From BRH-c25 sp035627615 (GTDB lineage Bacteria; Bacillota; Clostridia; Lutisporales; Lutisporaceae), in contig DASPLL010000087.1 in NCBI GenBank assembly GCA_035627615.1, positions 1 to 64,000 on the forward strand: a DNA stretch of 64,000 nt, read 5' to 3'. Shown here piece after piece: positions 1 through 7,966 of this stretch (positions within the stretch are counted from its first letter, which is position 1; each line of letters starts with the position of its first letter). The notes under the pieces are model-generated. The model did not search any database, was not told the DNA's origin, and saw only the letters and a list, made by a program, of their open reading frames with translations. Position numbers and translations under genes: made by a program.

Positions 1-2
1 TT

Positions 3-1652
3 TACCTGAAAGCAAGCAGGTGGTATGAAAAAAGCAATATGATGCAGGAGGCGATGGATTACTCAATCAGGTCGAACAACCATCAGAATACGGCAAGACT
101 GATAGAAAAATACGGGGAGATAATGATCATCAACAGGGACCTGGTAAGGATAGCAAATATAATTGAAGCTCTACCCGACAGCCTGATTATAGGAAATTCG
201 AAAATTTGTGCATTATATACTATGGCAGTTTCCGGTAGAAACAGCTCCGGTAACAATGCTATATTCATAGGTGATATACGGGTGAGCTTTGAAAGCAAGA
301 CTTTTATTGAAGCTGAAGAAGATTTGCTTTTGATACGGTTGATGATATGTTATGCAAATGAAGATTTCAAGCCGGCGCTTGAATACGGAAACCGGATACA
401 TGGGCTTCTATCGGATAAAAGTTCGTTTCAGTGCCTGCTATATAAAGTATTTATGCAAATTTGCTGTGTAACGGGAAATACAGAGAAAGCGAAAGCTTGC
501 CTGGATAAATACATTAGTGCGATAAAGAAGAAAAATTATTATGATGAACTTTTTGTTGACATAATATATACACATGCATTGGTGCAAATACTATGCGGGG
601 CAGGAGAATACAAGCAAGCTCTTAATATTACAAGTAAACTTGAAAAGAAGCTTAGTATTCATTATCTGCCTTTACCGGCGGCGGCAAGCTCAATATACAT
701 GGATTTAGGTTACTTGTATTATGAGTATGATGAACTGGAGCTTTCCTATGATAATATTAAGAAGTGCATTGAGATAAGCAGTATAAAAATGGACTTTTGC
801 AGATTGATAAGCGGATATATTCTTGTTGCAAGGATAAATCAAAATATCGGAGATTGTGCCGATATGCTGAAATACATAAAAAAAGCGGAAGACTTATGCA
901 GCAAGCATAATGCAAGACTTATGAGCAACAGGTCAATTGCTTACATAGTAAGAATGCTGCTGTCCACCGGGGAGACAGAATATGCTGAATATTTTATCCG
1001 GAAATACAAGATTGACGTGCAAAACGGTTATGATGTTCTGCATGAAGAAGCATATTTGGTTATGGCTGATTTTTACATAGCGAAAGGTGAATTGGATAAA
1101 GCCGGAGATATATTGGACAGGCAATACAAAGAGGTAATGGGGACAGGAAGGGATTTGAGCTATATCAGGATAATGATCCTTAAAGCATTATTATCAAAAC
1201 TTATGGGAAATGAAGCTGAGGCTGTGAAATATATAAAGGATACATTGGAGAAAGCGTCCGGACAAGGATATATCAGTACCTTCAAAGATTATGGGGCTCC
1301 TGTGGCTGAAATTATCTGCAAAGCTTTGAACCATAAGGAAGAATCAGGCTTGGTGAATGAAAAGGATATTAATTATGCATTAAAAATACTGGCTCATATA
1401 AAAGAATCAAAAAATCAGATATTTAATGTTGATATGGAAAGCATGAAATGCCTCAGCAAAAGAGAGTCTGAGGTGTTGGAGCATATATTTTACGGGCTTA
1501 CCAACAAGGAAATAGCGTCAAAGCTATATGTAGCGGAATGTACAGTGAAGAAGCATATCAATAATATATATACAAAGATTGGAGCGGTCAACCGGGAAAA
1601 GGCCATTAAGCTAAGAAGCATCAACACAGTGAAAAAGGAGCTGCAATTATAA
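3..1652 (+). CDS. MalT/LuxR-type transcriptional regulator, 5'-truncated by window edge
   Basis: The reading frame is open to the left edge: the codons before the first internal ATG (39) read Y-L-K-A-S-R-W-Y-E-K, which resembles the stretch after the STAND ATPase domain of MalT-like regulators (L..AS.WYE). The true start therefore lies outside the window and 549 residues are visible. The middle is helical and repeat-like, as in the TPR-like sensor region of this family. The last 65 residues form a LuxR/GerE helix-turn-helix with the motifs LSKRESEVL, GLTNKEIA and TVKKHINNIYTKIG. Such proteins are usually ligand- and ATP-dependent activators; the ligand cannot be told. A strong terminator follows directly. 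Confidence 0.85.
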   Translation, partial: YLKASRWYEKSNMMQEAMDYSIRSNNHQNTARLIEKYGEIMIINRDLVRIANIIEALPDSLIIGNSKICALYTMAVSGRNSSGNNAIFIGDIRVSFESKTFIEAEEDLLLIRLMICYANEDFKPALEYGNRIHGLLSDKSSFQCLLYKVFMQICCVTGNTEKAKACLDKYISAIKKKNYYDELFVDIIYTHALVQILCGAGEYKQALNITSKLEKKLSIHYLPLPAAASSIYMDLGYLYYEYDELELSYDNIKKCIEISSIKMDFCRLISGYILVARINQNIGDCADMLKYIKKAEDLCSKHNARLMSNRSIAYIVRMLLSTGETEYAEYFIRKYKIDVQNGYDVLHEEAYLVMADFYIAKGELDKAGDILDRQYKEVMGTGRDLSYIRIMILKALLSKLMGNEAEAVKYIKDTLEKASGQGYISTFKDYGAPVAEIICKALNHKEESGLVNEKDINYALKILAHIKESKNQIFNVDMESMKCLSKRESEVLEHIFYGLTNKEIASKLYVAECTVKKHINNIYTKIGAVNREKAIKLRSINTVKKELQL

Positions 1653-1668
1653 TACAGAAACAACAGGA

Positions 1669-1702
1669 GGGGGGTGAAGATTACTTCACCCCCCTTGTTC
1701 TA
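1669..1702 (+). terminator. Rho-independent terminator after the LuxR-type gene
   Basis: A perfect 11-bp stem (1669-1679 with 1684-1694, G6 pairing with C6) and a 4-nt loop are followed by a T-containing tail. It separates the regulator gene from the HD-GYP gene. Confidence 0.85.
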
Positions 1703-1855
1703 TATAATAGAAAAAATACGATAAAAATTCACCCTTTATTTAGTGTTTTTCACGTGGGATAGCGCACCGAACTTTGATATTATTGTACTGGGAATAGCAA
1801 AATGTGACAGAATATTATGTATTTTGCAACTAAATTTATTTAGGAGGTCGGCCTA

Positions 1856-2533
1856 GTGAACAGCTTAGTGAGTAGCCCGGTGAACAGGTCAATGCGACTT
1901 GTGTATGACCTGCATGGAATTAACATCAGTAATAGTGAAATAATAGACTATGTTAGTGAAGGACTGGTAATGATGGGCATTTATTGTCGAAATATTGCCT
2001 TGCATTGTATCAGAGTATCAAACTATTCGGCTGCAATAGGCAAACGGTTTGACCTTTCCGGAAAAGAAATCAAATTACTCTGGTGCGCAGCTATTTTTCA
2101 TGATATAGGCAAGAGCAATATACCTATGGAAATCCTGCAGAAGCCGGCAAAGCTTACAAAAGAGGAATATGAAATAATTAAGACACACTCGCGCAAGGGA
2201 TATGAGTATACCAGAATGAATAAGAATATGGAGGAAGTATCGGAAATTATATTATATCATCATGAAAGATATGACGGTAAGGGTTATCCTACAGGTAAAG
2301 AAGGACGGGATATTCCTTTATTATCCAGAATAATATCCGTTGCAGATGCCTTTGACGCCATGACATCAGAACGGCCTTATAAAACAGCACTTTCGCCGGA
2401 CAATGCACTGATTGAACTTAAAAATGGAAAGTGGACTCAGTTTGATGGACATGTTGTCGATTGCTTTATAGATTTATTGGAGGGTAACTGTTTGAGGCCA
2501 AAAGAACTTAATATTACCCTTGGTTTGATTTGA
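1856..2533 (+). CDS. HD-GYP domain protein, probable cyclic-di-GMP phosphodiesterase
   Basis: A 225-residue stand-alone HD-GYP protein. The HD metal-binding pair is at residues 82-83 (FHDIGKSNIP), and HHERYDGKGYPTG at 135-147 carries the GYP signature. The tail has the usual ADAFDAMTS segment. Family members hydrolyse c-di-GMP; no sensor domain or membrane segment is visible, so it is probably cytosolic. The GTG start is chosen because AGGAGG lies at 1842-1847. It is followed by cheW and chemoreceptors and shares the window with a GGDEF cyclase and a GGDEF-EAL protein, so it fits a c-di-GMP/chemotaxis block. Confidence 0.88.
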   Translation: MNSLVSSPVNRSMRLVYDLHGINISNSEIIDYVSEGLVMMGIYCRNIALHCIRVSNYSAAIGKRFDLSGKEIKLLWCAAIFHDIGKSNIPMEILQKPAKLTKEEYEIIKTHSRKGYEYTRMNKNMEEVSEIILYHHERYDGKGYPTGKEGRDIPLLSRIISVADAFDAMTSERPYKTALSPDNALIELKNGKWTQFDGHVVDCFIDLLEGNCLRPKELNITLGLI

Positions 2534-2561
2534 AAAGAATAAAGGATTGTACTAAAAAACT

Positions 2562-2597
2562 CTCCCGGTTTATTCCCTGATAAGAATAGACCGGGAG
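2562..2597 (+). terminator. Hairpin between HD-GYP gene and cheW
   Basis: CTCCCGGT at 2562-2569 pairs with ACCGGGAG at 2590-2597, and the stem extends inward by about six more pairs with one mismatch. No long T tract follows, so it may be a weak terminator or an RNA-processing or stabilising hairpin. Confidence 0.5.
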
Positions 2598-2648
2598 GAT
2601 TAGCTTGTAAAGCTGAAATTATTATACTAAACAGGAGGAGAAAGAGAT

Positions 2649-3095
2649 ATGGCAAGTATACAGGTGGTAGTGTTCAAGCTCGACAATGAATTCTATGGAG
2701 TAGACATAACAAAAGTAAGGGAAATAGGACCATACATTGAATCGGTCAAAGTCCCGAATACACCGGAATTTGTTGAGGGTATTATCAATTTCAGAGGAGA
2801 TATCATACCGATTATAAACTTGCGGAAGGTGTTTATGCTGGAGGACAGTAAGGCTGTTAAAGGTACAAGAATAATAATTGTTAATGCGGGGAACAGGCAG
2901 CTGGGTATAATTGTTGATGAGGCTTCAGAAGTTCTTTACATTAACAATGATAATATCGAATCTTCAGCAAAAATTGTGACAGAAACGAAAAAAAGGCTGA
3001 TTTCAGGCATAGGCAAAGAGCAGGGTAGGATTATCATGCTGCTTGATTTGTCTGAATTGGTAAATGAAAATAGCGATGATATGGAAGCGGTATAA
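2649..3095 (+). CDS. cheW: CheW-like chemotaxis coupling protein
   Basis: A 148-residue single CheW domain. Recognisable segments are the N-terminal VVFKLDNEFYGVDI, the central EFVEGIINFRGDIIPIINL and the C-terminal IIMLLDLSELV. CheW couples chemoreceptors to the CheA kinase in the cytoplasmic array. The ATG start is preceded by AGGAGG (2634-2639). It lies just upstream of three receptor genes and is probably co-transcribed with the first; no cheA is in the window, so the kinase must be encoded elsewhere. Confidence 0.92.
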   Translation: MASIQVVVFKLDNEFYGVDITKVREIGPYIESVKVPNTPEFVEGIINFRGDIIPIINLRKVFMLEDSKAVKGTRIIIVNAGNRQLGIIVDEASEVLYINNDNIESSAKIVTETKKRLISGIGKEQGRIIMLLDLSELVNENSDDMEAV

Positions 3096-3143
3096 CGAGG
3101 ACAAATATCTGTAAAGGAAAAATAATGAGGGGAGTTAGACATA

Positions 3144-5144
3144 ATGAAATTTATTAGCTTAAAATGGAAGCTGGTAGCTATTCTACTATTGGTAGCTGTA
3201 CTACCTACAATTGCTCTGGGAGGTCTTACATATCTGATGACTTCAAACATTCTACAGTCTCAGGTTAATAAAACTATTGAAGAAACCATATCCCAGGTCA
3301 ATGTTGCTTATGACAGCTTCTTTGAGAAAATTGGCGATTCCCTGCAATATGTATCATCAAGCCGTCATGTAAAAGAAACCTTTAATAATAAAGAAGACGA
3401 AACGGAAATGATTAAAGAATTTAAGGAGTATATAGGGAAGTATACTGATGTTCAGTGTATATATTTAGGTATGGAGGATGGACGATTACTTGCATATCCA
3501 GAATTTGACCTTCCTGAGGGGTACGATCCGAGGCAAAGGCAATGGTACCAGTCAGCTAAGGAAAACCAAGGCAATTTATTCTGGACAGAACCTTATGTTG
3601 ATGTTTTCACCGGTGAATTTGTAATTAGTGCAGCAATAGAAATAAAAGACTCAAATGGTAATCCGGCAGGTGTATTAGCAGTTGATATTAATCTCCAGAA
3701 ACTAACTGAACTTATGTCGAGTGTGAAAATAGGAAAAAGTGGTTTTACATTCGCAGCAGACAGTAAAGGAATTACTATCACACATTCCGACAAAGAGAGG
3801 ATAGGAAAAGGTATTGGCGAATACGAGTGGGGTAAACAGATTATAAATAATACATCAGGTTCATTGGAGTATAGTATCGACAATATAGAAAAGTATGTAG
3901 TATATCAGACAAACAAGACCACCGGCTGGAAAATTGCAGGTGTCATAGAGAAAAAAGAGCTGACAAGCGAACTATCCAGAATTAAGAATACCATGTATAT
4001 AATTTGTATAATAAGTGCATTGCTGGCTTTGTTAGGATCCTTGTTTGCAGGAAAGATGATAAATCCCATAAAGGTATTAGCTAAGATTATAGATAGACTA
4101 GCAAAATATGATTTGTCCTTTGATGAAAATTCAGAGGCTGTTAAATATTTAAAGAGAAAAGACGAAATAGGATTAATTACAAAGTCATTAGCAACAATGC
4201 AGAATAATATCGTTTCATTGATAAAAGATATTTCAAATATTGCACAGCAAGTGGCATCCTCATCGGAAGAGCTGACCGCCACCAGCCAGCAGTCAGCTAC
4301 AGCAGCAGATGAAGTAGCAAGGACTATTGAAGAAATAGCAAGAGGAGCCGGTGATCAGGCCAAAAACACTGAAGAGGGAGCAGTACATATTAATGAACTG
4401 GGTCAACTGATAGAAAAAGATCAGGATTATATAGAAGCCCTCAATAATACTGCCAATGAAGTAAGTACTTTAAAGGATGAGGGTTTGGAAGGCCTGAAGA
4501 AGCTTTTGGAAAAGACAGATCTTAGTAATGAAGCGGCAAAGGATATCCTCGGGATTATTATTAATACCAATGAGAGCGCAAAAAAGATAGAAAATGCCAG
4601 CCAGATGATTAAAAGCATTTCAGAGCAAACCAACTTGTTGGCTCTTAATGCGGCAATCGAAGCGGCCAGGGCAGGAGATACGGGTAGAGGTTTTGCTGTT
4701 GTAGCCGAAGAGATACGGAGACTTTCGGAACAATCTAATTCATTTACAGGTGAAATATCGGAAGTAATTCGGGAATTAACAGATAAAACACAGTATGCAG
4801 TGGAGACAATGCAAAAAGCTAGTGAAATAGTAATATCTCAGGCAAAAAGTGTAGAAGAGAGCAATGAAAAATTCGAAGGAATTGCTGCTGCTATTGAAAA
4901 GATGAAGACGGTGATAGCAGATGTTAATCAGTCAGGACAAGAAATGGAAGCAAAAAAAGATCAGATTATCAGTATTATTGAGAACCTTTCAGCCATATCC
5001 GAAGAAAACGCAGCCGGAACACAAGAGGCATCTGCATCAATAGAAGAACAGACTTCTTCAGTGGAAGAAATAGCGAATGCCAGTGATTCCCTGGCAAAGT
5101 TGGCTGAGGAAATGCAGGGAAGTATCAGTAAGTTCAAATATTAG
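3144..5144 (+). CDS. Methyl-accepting chemotaxis protein with periplasmic dCache-type sensor (copy A)
   Basis: A 666-residue transmembrane chemoreceptor. An N-terminal anchor (about 8-30) is followed by an extracytoplasmic double-Cache-like sensor (about 35-280; features PRQRQWYQ, FWTEPYVDVFTGEFVIS and KIGKSGFTF), a second membrane segment (about 281-302), a HAMP-like linker and a long cytoplasmic helical bundle. The hairpin tip that contacts CheA/CheW is at about 492-532 (QTNLLALNAAIEAARAG, GRGFAVVAEEIRRL). The extreme C-terminus is glutamate- and serine-rich (EEQTSSVEEI). Long segments of its signalling domain are nearly identical in DNA to the next receptor. The ligand is unknown; double-Cache domains usually bind small organic molecules. 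Confidence 0.93.
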   Translation: MKFISLKWKLVAILLLVAVLPTIALGGLTYLMTSNILQSQVNKTIEETISQVNVAYDSFFEKIGDSLQYVSSSRHVKETFNNKEDETEMIKEFKEYIGKYTDVQCIYLGMEDGRLLAYPEFDLPEGYDPRQRQWYQSAKENQGNLFWTEPYVDVFTGEFVISAAIEIKDSNGNPAGVLAVDINLQKLTELMSSVKIGKSGFTFAADSKGITITHSDKERIGKGIGEYEWGKQIINNTSGSLEYSIDNIEKYVVYQTNKTTGWKIAGVIEKKELTSELSRIKNTMYIICIISALLALLGSLFAGKMINPIKVLAKIIDRLAKYDLSFDENSEAVKYLKRKDEIGLITKSLATMQNNIVSLIKDISNIAQQVASSSEELTATSQQSATAADEVARTIEEIARGAGDQAKNTEEGAVHINELGQLIEKDQDYIEALNNTANEVSTLKDEGLEGLKKLLEKTDLSNEAAKDILGIIINTNESAKKIENASQMIKSISEQTNLLALNAAIEAARAGDTGRGFAVVAEEIRRLSEQSNSFTGEISEVIRELTDKTQYAVETMQKASEIVISQAKSVEESNEKFEGIAAAIEKMKTVIADVNQSGQEMEAKKDQIISIIENLSAISEENAAGTQEASASIEEQTSSVEEIANASDSLAKLAEEMQGSISKFKY

Positions 5145-5185
5145 AAATACACTGTAAAAGCTCAGCTAAGGGAGTGATAAGGCAT
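4139..5185 (+). repeat. Duplicated receptor segment, copy A
   Basis: Corresponds to 6452-7494. About 4139-4395 and 4850-5180 are almost identical to about 6452-6707 and 7159-7480, while the stretch between is clearly more diverged. The similarity runs past the stop codon into the spacer before the small downstream ORF. Confidence 0.85.
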
Positions 5186-5314
5186 ATGGAAATGTGTGAA
5201 ATTGAAATTGAAGGAATTGAAACTGCAGAGGAGCAATCGTCTGTTATAGCAGAAATAGAAAATATTATAGCAGAAATGGAACGAATAATTATGGAGCAGG
5301 AAGATTTAAACTAG
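5186..5314 (+). pseudogene. 42-residue remnant of a chemoreceptor-tail ORF
   Basis: This small ORF starts MEMCEIEIEG and ends IIMEQEDLN. It has a plausible AAGGGAG Shine-Dalgarno 11 bases before ATG. The spacer before it, its start and its last 28 codons match the 76-residue ORF downstream of the second receptor (for example AEIENIIAEMERII against SEIENTIAELERII), but about 108 bases in the middle are missing. I read it as an in-frame deletion derivative of that ORF. It may still be translated as a short acidic helix; no function can be assigned. Confidence 0.6.
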
Positions 5315-5395
5315 CTCACTTTAAACATATATGGATATAAAAAAGAAGCAAATAGAAGAGAATGGAAAGCTATATTGTATAAGGGGGGAAATATC

Positions 5396-7453
5396 ATGAT
5401 CAATACTATTGACAGAAAAAGGCATAATTCAATAAAAATAAAATTAATAGCAATACCGTTAGTACTTGTATTTATAGCTGTTCTGACAATAGGTGCAATG
5501 TCTTCATATTTAATCAGAACAAGCTTGATAGACCAAATGAGAGCAAGCGGTTATACAATGGCAGACCAGATAGTAAGCAAAATTCAAAGCAATGCCGGAT
5601 CACTGGAAATGGTTAATGAAATGATAGAAGATAAGCTCAGGGTGGCAGGTAATGTTGTTATAAGAAACCAGAATAATTTGAACAATGAATTATTAATAAG
5701 CTTACTGGAAGAATTAGAAGTAGATGAACTCCATTGGTTCAACAAGGAAGGAGAAATTATTTACTCTACGATTGAAGGTTACTTAGGATGGAAACCAGCC
5801 GAAGATCATCCTCTGTATACTTTTATGCTAAGTGATCAGCAGGAATTAATGGAAGAAATAAGAGAAGATGCTGAATTTGGAAATTTCCTGAAATATGGAG
5901 CAATTAAAAATACAGACGGAACATTCGTGCAAATTGGAATAAACGCTAATGTAATCCAGGAATTAACTGAGCGTTTCAGCTATCAAAAGCTAGTGGAAGA
6001 ACTAGCAAAAAATAATGAAGTAGTTTATGCACTTTTTATAGATAAAAATGCAAAAGCAGTAGCTTCCAGTGATAAGGATGAAATAGGTGAGGATCTTACA
6101 TATGATGTAGGAAGTGTGACTGCTGCAGTACAAGGTCAGAGATATGCCTCAGAGTTTACTTATGAGGAAGATAATAAAACTATAACTGCATATGACATAT
6201 TGGTACCTGTCAGCATAAATGGAGAACATTCAGGGGCTTTAAACATAGGCCTCTCAATGGAAGGTATTCATGCTTCCATTAATAGAAGCATTATGATAGT
6301 TACTGTCATAGGCCTTCTGGCATTTATTATATTAGGGGCTATATTAATGAAATTATCTATAGGTATAGCCAATCCTATAATCAATTTATCACAGATCATT
6401 GACAGACTGTCAAAATACGATTTATCCTTTGATGAAAACTCAGTGGCTGTGAAATATTTAAAGAGAAAAGACGAAATAGGATTAATTACAAAGTCATTAG
6501 CAACAATGCAGAATAGTATCGTTTCATTGATAAAAGATATTTCAAATATTGCACAGCAAGTGGCATCCTCATCGGAAGAACTGACCGCCACCAGCCAGCA
6601 GTCAGCTACAGCAGCAGATGAAGTAGCAAGAACTATTGAAGAAATAGCAAGAGGAGCCGGTGATCAGGCCAAAAACACTGAAGAGGGAGCAGTACATATT
6701 AATGTATTAGGCCAATTGATAGAAAAGGATCAGGAGTATATAAAAGCTCTCATTAATACAGCCAATGAAGTAGATTCACTAAGGGATGAAGGGCTAGAAG
6801 GCTTGAAGGCGCTTGTGGAAAAGACAAATGCCAATAATAAGGCATCTAAGTATATACATGAAATTATTATTAACACCAACGAGAGCGCAACAAAAATAGA
6901 AAATGCAAGTCAGATGATTAAAAGCATCGCTGATCAAACAAATTTATTGGCTCTAAATGCAGCAATCGAAGCAGCCCGGGCAGGAGAAACGGGTAGAGGC
7001 TTTGCTGTTGTTGCCGATGAGATTCGAAGACTTTCAGAGCAGTCTAATGAATTTACGAGTGAAATATCAGAGATAATTCAAGATTTAACCAAAAAAACAC
7101 AACATGCGGTAGAGACAATGGAGGAAGTTGGTAAATTGGTAGCCTCTCAAGCAAAAAGTGTAGAAGAGAGCAATGAAAAATTCGAAGGGATTGCTGCTGC
7201 TATTGAAAAGATGAAGATGGTGATAGCAGATGTTAATCAATCAGGGCATGAAATGGAAGCTAAAAAAGATCAGATTATCAGTATTATTGAGAACCTTTCA
7301 GCCATATCCGAAGAAAATGCAGCCGGAACACAAGAGGCATCTGCATCAATAGAAGAACAGACTTCTTCAGTGGAAGAAATAGCGAATGCCAGTGAATCCC
7401 TGGCAAAGCTGGCAGAGGAAATGCAGGGGAGTATCAGTAAGTTTAAATATTAG
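5396..7453 (+). CDS. Methyl-accepting chemotaxis protein (copy B)
   Basis: A 685-residue receptor. ATG at 5396 is preferred over a TTG 21 bases upstream because AAGGGGGG (5381-5388) sits seven bases before it. A membrane anchor (about 18-42), a roughly 250-residue extracytoplasmic Cache-like sensor unlike that of copy A, a second membrane segment (about 296-320), HAMP and a signalling bundle follow in order. The tip is at about 512-550 (QTNLLALNAAIEAARAGETG, VADEIRRLSEQS). The sensor diverges from copy A while the signalling half is nearly the same, as expected from duplication with sensor replacement or from gene conversion of the cytoplasmic part. Confidence 0.93.
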   Translation: MINTIDRKRHNSIKIKLIAIPLVLVFIAVLTIGAMSSYLIRTSLIDQMRASGYTMADQIVSKIQSNAGSLEMVNEMIEDKLRVAGNVVIRNQNNLNNELLISLLEELEVDELHWFNKEGEIIYSTIEGYLGWKPAEDHPLYTFMLSDQQELMEEIREDAEFGNFLKYGAIKNTDGTFVQIGINANVIQELTERFSYQKLVEELAKNNEVVYALFIDKNAKAVASSDKDEIGEDLTYDVGSVTAAVQGQRYASEFTYEEDNKTITAYDILVPVSINGEHSGALNIGLSMEGIHASINRSIMIVTVIGLLAFIILGAILMKLSIGIANPIINLSQIIDRLSKYDLSFDENSVAVKYLKRKDEIGLITKSLATMQNSIVSLIKDISNIAQQVASSSEELTATSQQSATAADEVARTIEEIARGAGDQAKNTEEGAVHINVLGQLIEKDQEYIKALINTANEVDSLRDEGLEGLKALVEKTNANNKASKYIHEIIINTNESATKIENASQMIKSIADQTNLLALNAAIEAARAGETGRGFAVVADEIRRLSEQSNEFTSEISEIIQDLTKKTQHAVETMEEVGKLVASQAKSVEESNEKFEGIAAAIEKMKMVIADVNQSGHEMEAKKDQIISIIENLSAISEENAAGTQEASASIEEQTSSVEEIANASESLAKLAEEMQGSISKFKY

Positions 7454-7494
7454 AAATACACAGTAAAAGCTCAGCTAAGGAAGTGGGAGAGCAG
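6452..7494 (+). repeat. Duplicated receptor segment, copy B
   Basis: Partner of 4139-5185. Near-identity covers the post-HAMP helices and the C-terminal methylation-helix region, interrupted by a diverged block, and continues through the intergenic spacer to the start codon of the following small ORF. Confidence 0.85.
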
Positions 7495-7725
7495 ATGGAG
7501 ATGTTTGAAAAGAATAATGAATTAATTGAAGCTGCAAAGGATATTTTATTAAATACAATCACGGGTATTTCTAGCCTAACAGAAGAAGCATCAGCATCAA
7601 CACAGCAGGTTAGTGCATCAACAGAGGAAGAGTCGTTTACTATATCAGAAATAGAAAATACCATAGCTGAATTGGAAAGAATAATCAGGGGATTGGAAGA
7701 TACAGTAAATGCATTTAAGCTTTAG
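7495..7725 (+). CDS. 76-residue chemoreceptor-tail-like small protein
   Basis: This ORF encodes only what looks like the C-terminal helix of a chemoreceptor. Segments such as SSLTEEASASTQQVSASTEE and the ending FKL resemble receptor C-termini, including those of the two upstream receptors (ending SKFKY). It has no sensor, membrane segment or CheA-binding tip. ATG at 7495 is chosen over GTG at 7483 because it matches the start of the 42-residue relative and has AAGGAAG upstream. It could be the last fragment of a third degraded receptor, or a small helix that packs against receptor bundles. Function unknown. Confidence 0.6.
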   Translation: MEMFEKNNELIEAAKDILLNTITGISSLTEEASASTQQVSASTEEESFTISEIENTIAELERIIRGLEDTVNAFKL

Positions 7726-7966
7726 ATGCTACACGAGTCCTTGCAAATAGTTTTGAAGTCTCGAAACAAGTTTGAAATAACAGATGAGATTATATGAAAT
7801 AATTCTAAAAAATGTTTTTTCTCAAAACCCTAAAAAGGGCGAATGTATTATTATGTTTGTTTCATGGTGGGAGACCGTGTGTTTTATGCAGCAAGATTAT
7901 TATATCGAAGATAAGTCGGGTTTAATTTGATATTGAATTATAAGCATTATTAGGAGGAATAAGGAA

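Noticed and set aside
2553..2583. Sigma-D (flagellar/chemotaxis) promoter before cheW
   Set aside because: TAAA and CCTGATAA are present but separated by 19 bases instead of about 15, and the second element lies in the hairpin loop region.
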